Of a stretch of DNA of 37,099 bases, positions 10,080 through 17,812 are shown one piece after another. The notes below the pieces were generated by a model, which was not told the DNA's origin, made no database searches, and was given only the letters and a program-made list of their open reading frames with translations. The stretch covers positions 1-37,099 of the forward strand of contig NZ_JAGDYP010000015.1 of assembly GCF_017565765.1 (NCBI RefSeq). The letters are read 5' to 3'. Made by a program: the position numbers and the translations under genes. Source of the stretch: Capnocytophaga bilenii (GTDB lineage Bacteria > Bacteroidota > Bacteroidia > Flavobacteriales > Flavobacteriaceae). Within the stretch, counting starts at the first letter, position 1. Every line of letters begins with the position of its first letter.

Positions 10080-11819
10080 CTATAGCTCGCTCCTAATAAT
10101 CCCAAGCTTCTCCATCAAGAAAGTCGCATTTTTATTTTGGCAGATACCTTCGCGCAGTTTGTAATCAAAGGAGAGTTCGCCCTCGTGAATATACGACTCA
10201 AAGGATTTATTTTGCAGTTGCTCAGGGTAACGATTGGCAGTTTTACACACTTCTATATCGTGAGTAGCAACAATGCCTATTGCCTTTAGCGATAGCAGTC
10301 GCTCTATAATTTTTATAGTGCCGTATTGTTTGTCTTCAGAGTTAGTACCGCGTAATATCTCATCCAATAATACCATACAGCGTTCACGCTTCAGGGCAGT
10401 CATAATTTGCTCTATACGATTTATTTCAGCAAAGAAATACGACTTTCCATCGCTTAGTGAGTCTGATAGCCGCATCGATACGAATAGAGGAAGAGGGTGT
10501 ATAGCAGCCTCACGAGCACAAACAGGCAATCCCACCTGTGCAAGCAGCATATTTACCCCCAATGTACGCAAAAAAGTACTCTTCCCCGACATATTCGAGC
10601 CTGTTAAGATAATAAAATGCGCCTCATCAAGCGTAATATTGTTGGTAATACGCTCATTTTCGGCTATAAGAGGGTGTCCTACATCTTCAAAACTAATTCT
10701 GTACTGATTGTTGAAGGTAGGATATACAAAATGCGGATTGTTGTAGGCAAAGTTAGCAAAACTACACAACACTTCGGTTGCAGCTACCGTTTCAAGCCAT
10801 TGCGCTATGTGTGTTCCATAGGTTCGCTTCCACTGCAAAAGAGCTCTATAGCGATGAAGGTGATAAAAACTAAAAATATTGAGAGGAATAGACACCAAAA
10901 TATTACTTACACTATCCAAATCGTCCAACAAACGTGATAATTGAGCTATATGGGTACTTGCTCGTTCGTTTTTTTCAGGAAAATGAGTCTCTACTTGTGC
11001 AATACATTCTTTAAAAGCGTAAAGCATAGCATAAGTATGTTCAAAACCGAGTTTTTCTTTGCTCATTTTCCCTATAAAAGAGAAAAAAACAAGCATATTA
11101 AGTGTTAAAAGCAGTTTCCCTATCGATTGTAGCAGCTGATAACCAAAACCATAGCCTATTACCAAAGCTGCCACAAGAAGTATAGGAGCTATGATACTAT
11201 AAAGCACTATCCCCTTATGTAGAGGTGCAGCAGCACCAGTAGCCCATTGCTGTAATCTTTGGTAAAGTGAGGCACTATCGTCTATTTGCGAGGCGTGTGC
11301 CATAAAGCGCTGTCGCCAAGCCAATTCAGGAGTAAGTTTTTTTATTTCTTTTTGTTGCTCTTCAATAGCCGAGCGGTTGGGAACTAAAAGACGCTCTGCC
11401 AAGAGCTTACGCCCTAAAAAAGTGTGAGTGCGATTCAGATAATGATAGAGTGATTGCTCGCCCAGCACATCTAAATCGTAGGCGTATGGGTGGTTTTCCA
11501 CCTGAAAAGCAGCACCGTTATCGGCAGGAAAAACACGCTGACTGAAAAAAGCTATTTCTTGCTCGTTAATCTTTATAGTAGCTTTGGCAATAGCCCGTTG
11601 GGTAGCGATGTTTTTATGCTTTACAATCAGCGCAAAAAAGCCTATTATCAGGCACAAGGCAGTAGCAGCCCACCACCACGAGTTTTCGCCAATCGCCTTA
11701 TAAATAGTAAGCCCTCCTAATACTATGGCAAGTACCCGTAGGAAGGCAATAATGTTATATTGTTTGTGATACTGCTGATAATGCAGCTTCGCAGTTTCTA
11801 ATCTTTCCTGATATATCAT
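10080..11819 (-). CDS. Membrane-associated MutS-like ATPase
   Basis: 579 residues from the ATG at 11819; a TTG start at 11840 lies inside a dispersed AT-rich repeat and is less likely. The C-terminal third is the MutS ABC-type ATPase domain: Walker A TGSNMSGKST (Lys413), signature region MRLSDSLSDGKSYFFAE, Walker B VLLDE (486-487) and the switch histidine in ATHD. The core/lever part precedes it. The mismatch-recognition domain I of true MutS is absent; instead there are two hydrophobic hairpins (about 27-68 and 204-250), so the protein is probably membrane-bound. This architecture is common in Bacteroidota and is usually annotated as DNA mismatch repair protein, but a repair role is unproven. 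Part of the minus-strand run, between fic and the peptidase. Confidence 0.85.
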   Translation of the reverse strand: MIYQERLETAKLHYQQYHKQYNIIAFLRVLAIVLGGLTIYKAIGENSWWWAATALCLIIGFFALIVKHKNIATQRAIAKATIKINEQEIAFFSQRVFPADNGAAFQVENHPYAYDLDVLGEQSLYHYLNRTHTFLGRKLLAERLLVPNRSAIEEQQKEIKKLTPELAWRQRFMAHASQIDDSASLYQRLQQWATGAAAPLHKGIVLYSIIAPILLVAALVIGYGFGYQLLQSIGKLLLTLNMLVFFSFIGKMSKEKLGFEHTYAMLYAFKECIAQVETHFPEKNERASTHIAQLSRLLDDLDSVSNILVSIPLNIFSFYHLHRYRALLQWKRTYGTHIAQWLETVAATEVLCSFANFAYNNPHFVYPTFNNQYRISFEDVGHPLIAENERITNNITLDEAHFIILTGSNMSGKSTFLRTLGVNMLLAQVGLPVCAREAAIHPLPLFVSMRLSDSLSDGKSYFFAEINRIEQIMTALKRERCMVLLDEILRGTNSEDKQYGTIKIIERLLSLKAIGIVATHDIEVCKTANRYPEQLQNKSFESYIHEGELSFDYKLREGICQNKNATFLMEKLGIIRSEL

Positions 11820-11825
11820 CCCCAC

Positions 11826-11901
11826 AAATTCAAAATTCAAAATTCATAATTCCCCCCGCTGGCGCAAGCTTGCAGCTTGTGCCCAATTCACAATTCAAAA
11901 T
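11826..11901. repeat. AT-rich repeats flanking one REP-like unit
   Basis: The fic-mutS gap consists of short direct repeats of AATTCAAAATTC / AATTCATAATTC surrounding a GC-rich core (GCTGGCGCAAGCTTGCAGC) that can fold on itself. The same composite occurs twice in opposite orientation at 15887-16012. Confidence 0.8.
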
Positions 11902-12453
11902 TCATAATTCATAATAATAGGATTGTGCAATGCCTTTGAAAATAACTTCGCGGTCATCTACTTTATCGGTGAGGGCAGGTTGTAATAAAAAACGCAATTC
12001 TAAATCGTTGATAGGGCTGCGTTCCATTGCTTGCAAATAAGCTGCTTTATCTATTTGTTGCCAATCTACTACTTTTTGTAGTCGTTTTTTGAGTATTAGG
12101 TCTAACCATATACGCATAGAGCGCCCATTGCCCTCCATAAAAGGGTGTGCAATGTTCATTTCTACATATTTAGCAATGATTTCTTCAAAAGTATTTTCAG
12201 GCATTTGGTCTATTACAGGCAAAATAGCGTGTAAAAACATAGGATTAGCAAAACGAAATCCCCCTTTGCTAATATTTAGATGCCGTATTTTGCCAGCAAA
12301 ATCGTATAACCCGTCAAAAATATAGCGGTGAATATCACACAATCCTCGTGTAGTGCCTACTTCAATACGATTAATAGCCCCACTTTCAAACAATTGATAG
12401 GCTTTTTGCAAACTTTGCGCGTCTGTATCATTTAAATTACCCAATTGTCCCAT
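11902..12453 (-). CDS. fic: Class III Fic protein (protein AMP-transferase)
   Basis: 183 residues. The Fic core motif HPFMEGNGR is at 103-111 (catalytic His103), with the upstream conserved [17 protein letters not shown] and the beta-flap KGGFRFAN. Fic enzymes use ATP to attach AMP to a hydroxyl of a target protein. In class III enzymes the autoinhibitory helix is C-terminal with an [ST]xxxE[GN] motif; here the last six residues are SYYYEL, so the inhibitory Glu182 is present but the next Gly and the usual tail are missing. The ending GAATTATGA is made by an AT-rich dispersed repeat. Whole-length resemblance to the NmFic group is strong from memory. Spacing is 15 bases from the lipoprotein gene upstream. 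Confidence 0.92.
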   Translation of the reverse strand: MGQLGNLNDTDAQSLQKAYQLFESGAINRIEVGTTRGLCDIHRYIFDGLYDFAGKIRHLNISKGGFRFANPMFLHAILPVIDQMPENTFEEIIAKYVEMNIAHPFMEGNGRSMRIWLDLILKKRLQKVVDWQQIDKAAYLQAMERSPINDLELRFLLQPALTDKVDDREVIFKGIAQSYYYEL

Positions 12454-12468
12454 CCACTAATTCAAAAT

Positions 12469-13380
12469 TCATAATTGAATATCGTTTTCCATTACAAAAG
12501 GTGGGGCAGTAGGCTGATTCCACTCTACATTGTAGTGATTCATCAGGTAATCGTTCAGCGCCTTGCGATCAGCAAACTTAATAGCTTGGTAAGGCTCCTG
12601 AAAAGCAAGCTTTTCTACAAAAAGAAGTCCCTCTTGGAAAGGTACCAGCACCCCTACGTGTCCTACAAACAAAAAGTTCTCTTCGGGAGTGATTTGCGAG
12701 TGAAATACTACCGAAATAAGTGATGCTTTGGTGGCATCGCCTTTGTAGCGAAACGAAATGCCACGCTCTTGCCACGCTTTTTGTATGTTCTGCAAATGAA
12801 CGCCCACCTCTTTGGTATTAGTTGTAGGCACTTCGGTAAAAAGTGTAAGAAATTGTTTTTCCTCTTCGGGAGTAAATAGTTTTTTAGGCGTATTGCGCAA
12901 CGACTCGCAGTCTATAAAAAGTACCTCATTGGGGTCGTTTATCGTGTAGGGACTTTTGGCAGCAAAAGTTATAAAATCACGCAATAGCGTAAATGAAGTA
13001 AGGCGACAGTTATACCCCTGAAAAGTAGGGTATTTAGCTGTCCAATCTTCTTGTATAGCCACCTCGTTGTAGTGAGGCAGCAAGCTATCAATAGTGTTGA
13101 ATCCTTGGGCTACCAAGCCCGCTTTGCTTCCAGCAGTACGGTTGAAGAGGCTCACACTTTCTAAAAAATCACTGACGTTTTTAGGGGTTATTCCTGCCGC
13201 TATCAAGGCTTGTTGCACCTGCTCTTGGGTAGCCACATCCACCAAGTTAGAATACGTAAGTGTAGCCGTGCTTGTAGCAACTGTAGTTGTACTTGTAGCT
13301 GTAGTGGCATCAGTAGTTTTTGATTGTTGGCAGGCAGTAAGTACCCCCGCCCACAGCAATAAATATAGTATCTTTTTCAT
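12469..13380 (-). CDS. Lipoprotein, probably DUF4300 family
   Basis: 303 residues. Lipoprotein signal with lipobox LTAC-Q at about residues 14-18, then a Thr/Ser/Ala-rich linker of low complexity (TTATSTTTVATSTATL). The globular part starts with TYSNLVD and contains NCRLTSFTLLRDF and a C-terminal HVGVL segment, which recalls the DUF4300 family; that assignment is from memory. No function is known. Predicted to sit in the membrane facing the periplasm. It lies 20 bases after rodA. Its stop codon (CAATTATGA) is again part of the AATTATGAATT repeat. Confidence 0.75.
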   Translation of the reverse strand: MKKILYLLLWAGVLTACQQSKTTDATTATSTTTVATSTATLTYSNLVDVATQEQVQQALIAAGITPKNVSDFLESVSLFNRTAGSKAGLVAQGFNTIDSLLPHYNEVAIQEDWTAKYPTFQGYNCRLTSFTLLRDFITFAAKSPYTINDPNEVLFIDCESLRNTPKKLFTPEEEKQFLTLFTEVPTTNTKEVGVHLQNIQKAWQERGISFRYKGDATKASLISVVFHSQITPEENFLFVGHVGVLVPFQEGLLFVEKLAFQEPYQAIKFADRKALNDYLMNHYNVEWNQPTAPPFVMENDIQL

Positions 13381-13400
13381 TTGTTAAAGTAATTATCACA

Positions 13401-14669
13401 TCATCTCGCATCTAATCTTAAAAATATAAATAGTAATATCGTAAATGCCCAAAGCCCCGAGCCCCCATAACTGAAGAAAGGCAACGGAATGCCTATGGTG
13501 GGAATCAAACTAATCACCATCCCTATATTGATACAAAAATGAACGAAAAGTATAGAAACCACACTATAGCCATATATCCTGTTGAATTTAGTTTTCTGTC
13601 GTTCGGCAAGCACATAGAGCCGCAGCAATAGGCAAGTAAAGAGTATCACTATCAAAGAAGTACCCAGAAAGCCCCATTCTTCGCCAATGGTAGTAAAGAT
13701 ATAGTCGGTGTGTTGTTCGGGGATAAAGTTCCCTTTGGTGCGCGTACCTTGCAAAAATCCCTTGCCTAAAGTACCCCCCGAAGTTATAGCAGATTCTGCC
13801 ATATTGGTATTATAGGCAAAGTCGCGTTTCATAGCCGCTATTTTTTGCGGGTCAGTTTCTAAGCGTAGCCACAAATTAAGTCGGTTGCGATGGTGTTGTT
13901 TCAGCACATTGTCATACGCCGTTTGTGTAGTTATAGCCGTAACAAAGCAAATAGCAGTAAGGATAAGCGCATTCTGAAAAGGAAAACGATGCGTTCTCTT
14001 TTGGTAGAAAAAGCAATAGCCCGCAATAAGTAAGGTACAGACTATCACTGTGATAGGCATACCAAACTTGAGTGAACTGATAAATACTAAGGCAGCGAGG
14101 AAAGCGTAAAACAACAAGGCTGAAGGCATTCCCTCGCGAAAGAGTACAAAAGCCAATGAAAAGAAGACAAGCAAGCTGCCCACATCGGGCTGTAGCAAAA
14201 TGAGCACCGCTGGCACACAAATAATACCTATAGCTTTTAGCAAATCGGTAGTGCGCCGCACATCGGTGTGAATATCACTCACATAGCGGGCAAAAGCCAA
14301 TGCGGTAGCTACTTTGGCAAACTCGCTGGGCTGCACCGTAATAGAGCCTATGGCATACCACGCCCGCGCCCCGTTAGTTTCCTTGCCAAAAACAAAAAGC
14401 CCTGCCAATAGCAGTATGGCTACAATATAAAACGGTATGGCTAAATTGACGTACAGCTTACTATCAAGTGCCAAAATAAACGTAATAAGAATAAAACTAA
14501 GCCCTATAAAAAGCATTTGCTTGCCGTAAAACTGATTTAAATCGAATATAGAACTCATTGTAAGGTCAGAATAAGTGGTAGAAAAAATGGCTATCCACCC
14601 ACACGACACCAAGCATAAATAGAGCAATACCGAAATCCAATCTATGTGTTTTACAAGGCTATGTTTCAT
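13401..14669 (-). CDS. rodA: Rod-shape peptidoglycan polymerase RodA (SEDS family)
   Basis: 422 residues with about ten membrane segments. SEDS glycosyltransferases polymerise lipid II together with a class B penicillin-binding protein during side-wall growth. Family motifs: NGARAWYAIGSITVQPSEFAK near residue 105-125, LQPDVGS, GKGFLQGTRTKGNFIPEQHTDYIF in the large loop, and the C-terminal GIPLPFFSYGGSG. RodA rather than FtsW is favoured by QPDVGS and PEQHTDYIF. The start lies 12 bases after the upstream small gene and the next gene begins 20 bases later. The partner PBP2 and mre genes are not in the window. Confidence 0.92.
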   Translation of the reverse strand: MKHSLVKHIDWISVLLYLCLVSCGWIAIFSTTYSDLTMSSIFDLNQFYGKQMLFIGLSFILITFILALDSKLYVNLAIPFYIVAILLLAGLFVFGKETNGARAWYAIGSITVQPSEFAKVATALAFARYVSDIHTDVRRTTDLLKAIGIICVPAVLILLQPDVGSLLVFFSLAFVLFREGMPSALLFYAFLAALVFISSLKFGMPITVIVCTLLIAGYCFFYQKRTHRFPFQNALILTAICFVTAITTQTAYDNVLKQHHRNRLNLWLRLETDPQKIAAMKRDFAYNTNMAESAITSGGTLGKGFLQGTRTKGNFIPEQHTDYIFTTIGEEWGFLGTSLIVILFTCLLLRLYVLAERQKTKFNRIYGYSVVSILFVHFCINIGMVISLIPTIGIPLPFFSYGGSGLWAFTILLFIFLRLDAR

Positions 14670-14681
14670 CTATACAATAAG

Positions 14682-14921
14682 TTATGATTTACGACCTCTG
14701 AAAATAAAATACAAAGCATACTCCATAGCCAAATTGAACCATCGTTTTTCATTGAACAAAAACGACAGCCAAGTGTGCGCTACTAAGTTTTTAAAACTAA
14801 GGCTTTCTAAAGCCGTATGTACCTGTTGTGTAAGAGCAATTTTGTCTATCTCTTTTTCTAATCGCAATATTTTCAGATCGTTATCTATTTCTTCAAACGA
14901 ACGATAAGTTTTATGCTTCAT
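14682..14921 (-). CDS. Small conserved protein (DUF6327-like)
   Basis: 79 residues from MKHKTYRSFEEIDNDLKIL. Charged N-terminal helix (RLEKEIDKIALTQ), then a hydrophobic C-terminal half ending basic (FRGRKS). The pattern T-Y-x-S-F-E-E-I-D-x-D-L-K matches small Bacteroidota proteins usually encoded beside YtxH and holin-like proteins. It overlaps the upstream gene by 11 bases; another ATG at 14930 would add three residues. Function unknown. Confidence 0.7.
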   Translation of the reverse strand: MKHKTYRSFEEIDNDLKILRLEKEIDKIALTQQVHTALESLSFKNLVAHTWLSFLFNEKRWFNLAMEYALYFIFRGRKS

Positions 14922-15288
14922 TGTTGTCATCTTCGGTCTCGGCTTTAAAGTAAATATCAGACAATATAGATAGCAATGGGCGTTCAATCAGTTTTTTCCT
15001 AAACGCAACCACTATCAGCATCAATAAAAAATAGAAGATTCCTACAAAAAGGAAGCCATAGGCTACATCTCCCAGCACATTACCCATTGCATAAGCAAAG
15101 GCAAATGATAGGAAAATAAGCAGCAATAAACACGCAAAAGCTATAATGAAAAAAGTAATAAGCCCTATCGCCGATTTAGCAATAAATCGGAATAAAGACA
15201 ATTTGTAATAAGCCCATTGCGTATCTAAAACCGACTGCGCTCTTGTAGGAATTTCTTCAAATGCTTCTTTTACAGCAGTAACCGACAT
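14911..15288 (-). CDS. Holin-superfamily-like inner membrane protein
   Basis: 125 residues. An N-terminal amphipathic helix (KEAFEEIPTRAQSVLDTQW) is followed by two strong membrane hairpin segments (about 36-62 and 72-92) and a charged C-terminus. This is the layout of proteins annotated as phage holin family (PF07332-like) in Bacteroidota; here it is chromosomal and not associated with phage genes. It sits between a YtxH gene (1-base gap) and a DUF6327-like gene (overlap), a trio that recurs in this phylum and is probably linked to envelope stress. Confidence 0.75.
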   Translation of the reverse strand: MSVTAVKEAFEEIPTRAQSVLDTQWAYYKLSLFRFIAKSAIGLITFFIIAFACLLLLIFLSFAFAYAMGNVLGDVAYGFLFVGIFYFLLMLIVVAFRKKLIERPLLSILSDIYFKAETEDDNNEA

Positions 15289-15289
15289 A

Positions 15290-15616
15290 CTATTTTTGTA
15301 ATTTAGCGTTAGCTTCCTTTAGGTTTGCTAATTTTTTCTCTAAAAAAGTAATGATATCTTCTGCTTTATAGCTCGATTTAGAAAGTAATGCATCTACTTT
15401 TTCTTCTACAGAGCCTTTAAGTTCTGCCGATTTTTCTTTTACGTTTTCAGTGAGTTTTTCAAGCTGTTCTTTAAGTTTTTCAGCCTTATCACTTACGCTG
15501 TCTTTAATTTTTTCGCGGGTATTTTTGCCTTTATCAGGAGCAAAAAGAATACCCAATCCTACACCAATAGCAGTACCTGCTGCCAAACCTAACAATACAT
15601 TTGCTGTCTTTGCCAT
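15290..15616 (-). CDS. YtxH domain protein
   Basis: 108 residues from MAKTANVLLG; an upstream in-frame ATG at 15709 is unlikely because the good promoter at 15643-15674 lies inside that extension. A Gly/Ala-rich membrane segment (about 7-26, ending LFAPDKG) precedes a long charged coiled coil with repeating KEQLEKL-type heptads. YtxH proteins are small membrane-anchored stress-related proteins of unknown mechanism. First gene of the nine-gene minus-strand run. Confidence 0.85.
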   Translation of the reverse strand: MAKTANVLLGLAAGTAIGVGLGILFAPDKGKNTREKIKDSVSDKAEKLKEQLEKLTENVKEKSAELKGSVEEKVDALLSKSSYKAEDIITFLEKKLANLKEANAKLQK

Positions 15617-15642
15617 AATTCTAATTATTTTAAAATTTGCCG

Positions 15643-15674
15643 CAAATGTAAGAAAATATTTTTGAATTAACAAA
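15643..15674 (-). promoter_or_regulatory. Promoter of the ytxH-rodA-lipB run
   Basis: Minus strand: TTTG at 15674-15671, a 20-base spacer, then TACATTTG at 15650-15643. Both elements and spacing fit the Bacteroidota primary sigma consensus. The ATG of the YtxH gene is 27 bases downstream. Confidence 0.7.
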
Positions 15675-15732
15675 AAAAATATAGTCTTTGGTCGTTCCGC
15701 CCATTCCACCTACAAGTAAAATTTGTATATAG

Positions 15733-15839
15733 TGCGAGCCGCACAGGCTTTTATCCTTCGTCACATACTCGGCTGCGCCAGCTCGATGCGAGCCGCACAG
15801 GCTTTTATCCTTCGTCACATACTCGGCTGCGCCAGCTCG
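15733..15839. repeat. Two tandem 54-base GC-rich units
   Basis: Units begin at 15733 and 15787 with TGCGAGCCGCACAGGC and end with CTCGGCTGCGCCAGCTCG. They are virtually identical. Part of the unit (reverse complement GCGAGCTGGCGCAGC and GAGTATGTG) recurs inside the MITE-like element at 30575-30756. The short open frame crossing here is not a gene. Confidence 0.85.
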
Positions 15840-15886
15840 CCGACTTTCCTTCGCTCATCCTTCGCTGAAGGTTCGGTGGGAAACAA

Positions 15887-16012
15887 TTTTGAATTTTGAA
15901 TTTTGAATTGGACACAAGCTGCAAGCTTGCGCCAGCGGGGGGGAAAACAATTCTGAATTTTGAATTCTGAATTTTGAATTGGACACAAGCTGCAAGCTTG
16001 CGCCAGTGGGGG
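15887..16012. repeat. Two tandem AT-rich plus REP-like composite units
   Basis: Each unit has AATTTTGAATT-type direct repeats followed by GGACACAAGCTGCAAGCTTG and CGCCAGCGGGG. An inverted copy fills the fic-mutS gap. AAGCT/AGCTT arms allow a short hairpin. Confidence 0.85.
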
Positions 16013-16043
16013 GATAGATAAGAGATAGATAAGAGATAGATAA
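16013..16043. repeat. 11-base tandem repeat GATAGATAAGA
   Basis: About 2.8 copies, perfect, 22 bases before the -33 box of the brnQ pseudogene promoter. Confidence 0.85.
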
Positions 16044-16064
16044 TGTAAAAAAAGTAAAAAAAAA

Positions 16065-16094
16065 TTGCGTAACAAAAAATAATTTGTACATTTG
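16065..16094 (+). promoter_or_regulatory. Promoter upstream of the brnQ pseudogene
   Basis: TTG at 16065-16067, a 19-base spacer, TACATTTG at 16087-16094: an excellent Bacteroidota promoter, 46 bases before the ATG. It survives although the gene is broken and may now drive the lipoprotein gene at 16544, 12 bases after the pseudogene. Confidence 0.75.
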
Positions 16095-16139
16095 TGGCAT
16101 ATTAACCTCATAGCTCTTAGCTATTAACAACGAACACTT

Positions 16140-16531
16140 ATGAATGCAAAAAAGTTTATTACAATTATGACTGCAGGCTTCGCCCTCTTCGCGATGTTCT
16201 TCGGTGCAGGCAATTTAGTAATCCCTCCCTACATCGGCTTAAAAGTAGGTGCCCTTAGCGGAGTTGCTTTCGCAGGCTTCTTTATTTCCGATATTTTGCT
16301 TTCTTTCTTAGCTGTAGTAATGGTAGCATCAATAGGTATATTGTAGGAGTTACCACAGCAGCAGTCATCTCAGGTGTATTTACATTGGCAAAACTAAAAT
16401 CGCTAACTGAAGTGCTAAATTTTAGGGAAAGCTTGCCACTATCATCTTACCAAATAGAGTGGTTCTTGCCCACAGTATTGGCATTTGCTATAGCCGTACT
16501 TATTGATTATAAAAAACTTAAAAATGCATAA
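16140..16531 (+). pseudogene. brnQ: brnQ remnant, branched-chain amino acid transporter with deleted middle
   Basis: The first 64 codons encode a normal BrnQ start (FALFAMFFGAGNLVIPPYIG, the first two helices), ending in TAG at 16344. From 16343 a second frame gives 62 residues that resemble the BrnQ C-terminus (VGVTTAAVISGVF, WFLPTVLAFAIAVLIDY) and end at 16531. BrnQ normally has about 430 residues, so some 300 central residues are missing and the two ends are joined out of frame. The intact protein imports Leu, Ile and Val with sodium or protons. A product of two helices would not transport. Confidence 0.85.
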
Positions 16532-16543
16532 AATATAAATAAT

Positions 16544-17497
16544 ATGAAGAAAACCATTCGCAATTTATTAATTTTCAGTGCTGTAATGCTGAGCTTTCAG
16601 TTTAGTTGTCACAGAGAGGAAGACGATATTACTACTATCGTTGAAAAAATCAAAATACAAAAGCATAACTATGTCATTGTTACTACCGATGATGGTTCGC
16701 CTGCAGAAGTAGAGGTGAGTTATGCCACTTTCACCACTGGTAATGCCGAAAATACGCCTAAAAATGACCGCCTTACTACACCTTTTGTGATAGGTGGTGA
16801 GCCTGTACTAGTGAAATACGACAGCGTGTTCTTGATAGAAAGACGGGGGTATTACGATAACGAAAGGCGCATTAAGCTGAAGAAAGACTATACCGAAAAG
16901 GGCGCTGACCGACTGATTATCAAAAACCTATCAGCCAAAACGCTACATTATTGCGTGGTGAGTAATGAGCCGCTAACTTATTTTTCATCACGGGAAGTGC
17001 AACAAAAAGAATACCAATATGAGATTGCCAATCCTAATGAGATTGATGCTCATAAAATACTGAAACACTACCCGCTGCCGGTGTATAAAGGAACACCTGT
17101 ACTTTACTTGTTTAAACCCGATTTAGCACCCCAAGGAGATGTATATGTATATTGGGAGCGAATTATAAACGGCAGGGGCAAAGAGAGTGTATATGTAAAG
17201 AAGTTTCCGCTGAAAACACCTCATTTTGGGGAACTTACGCTTGCTTCACCTATGGCGCTGCACGAGGTAGTAACACTCTACAAACAGGAAGAAGCAAATG
17301 CTAACTTATTGTTTGACAGCTATGACGAATACCACGCTCACTTATTGGGATTACAAAACCGAAGTTTGCGTTATAATTATCAAAATGTAATTGTAAAATG
17401 GTACGGCACAATTGCCCCCAACGCCACCTTAGAAAACGGAGGACAAGTATGGTTTGTAAACACTAAAGAGGGTAATAGAGGAAAGCTAATTTTTTAG
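16544..17497 (+). CDS. Lipoprotein of unknown function
   Basis: 317 residues. Signal peptide with lipobox FSC-H near residues 20-22, followed by an acidic stretch (REEDD). The rest is rich in beta-strand-like segments; I recognise no domain or catalytic motif. It starts 12 bases after the brnQ remnant and has no promoter of its own that I can see, so it probably depends on the promoter at 16065. A MITE-like element with stem-forming ends follows and may end transcription. Probably attached to the membrane on the periplasmic or outer side. Confidence 0.75.
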   Translation: MKKTIRNLLIFSAVMLSFQFSCHREEDDITTIVEKIKIQKHNYVIVTTDDGSPAEVEVSYATFTTGNAENTPKNDRLTTPFVIGGEPVLVKYDSVFLIERRGYYDNERRIKLKKDYTEKGADRLIIKNLSAKTLHYCVVSNEPLTYFSSREVQQKEYQYEIANPNEIDAHKILKHYPLPVYKGTPVLYLFKPDLAPQGDVYVYWERIINGRGKESVYVKKFPLKTPHFGELTLASPMALHEVVTLYKQEEANANLLFDSYDEYHAHLLGLQNRSLRYNYQNVIVKWYGTIAPNATLENGGQVWFVNTKEGNRGKLIF

Positions 17498-17513
17498 CCT
17501 TATGCAGCACACA

Positions 17514-17674
17514 GAGGCTGTCCGAAAAGTTTGGTTTCGTGGGGGCGATTTGCCAATCGCCCCTACAATGTGAATAAAAGCGATTGATTATCAGAGTAAT
17601 TAACTTTGTCAAACTCTGAAAGTTTGACAAAGTGTGTTGCGTAATCGTGCTTTTAAAACTTTTCGGACATCCTC
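17514..17674. mobile_element. 161-base MITE-like element with 19-base inverted ends
   Basis: The left end GAGGCTGTCCGAAAAGTTT (17514-17532) and the reverse complement of the right end (17656-17674) agree at 18 of 19 bases. Inside are two more perfect or near-perfect hairpins: GGGGCGATT/AATCGCCCC and CTTTGTCAAACT/AAGTTTGACAAAG. No reading frame. A second element with the same kind of ends is at 30575-30756 and a half-end at 29047-29062. It could also work as a terminator for the lipoprotein gene. Confidence 0.75.
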
Positions 17675-17731
17675 TTAATTATACTGATAATCAATTACTT
17701 TTATTTATAGGATACTACAGTAAAATTAATC

Positions 17732-17783
17732 ATTAAACATTGATAATTAAACATTGACAATTAAACATTATTTTGTATCTTTG
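17732..17783 (+). promoter_or_regulatory. Promoter of the cysteate-synthase-like operon, embedded in a 14-base repeat
   Basis: TTG at 17754-17756, a 19-base spacer and TATCTTTG at 17776-17783, 30 bases before the ATG. The -33 TTG is part of ATTAAACATTGACA, a 14-base unit repeated about 2.8 times from 17732; each full copy brings a TTG. Confidence 0.75.
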
Positions 17784-17812
17784 CCCGCTGAAAAACAAAG
17801 TTTTTAATTTAA

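Noticed and set aside
10080-11840. MutS-like start at TTG 11840
   Set aside because: The added seven codons are part of the AATTCAAAATTC repeat; the ATG at 11819 follows directly.
14911-15288. Prophage marker from the holin-like gene
   Set aside because: No endolysin, capsid or tail genes nearby; the YtxH/holin-like/DUF6327-like trio is chromosomal in this phylum.
15630-16130. Minus-strand open frames between the YtxH gene and brnQ
   Set aside because: They consist of translated repeats (CSLCPIQNS and similar), overlap each other in two frames and have no initiation context.
16140-16531. Programmed frameshift in brnQ
   Set aside because: Joining the two frames would still give only about 125 residues of a 430-residue transporter; the centre is missing, so this is a deletion.
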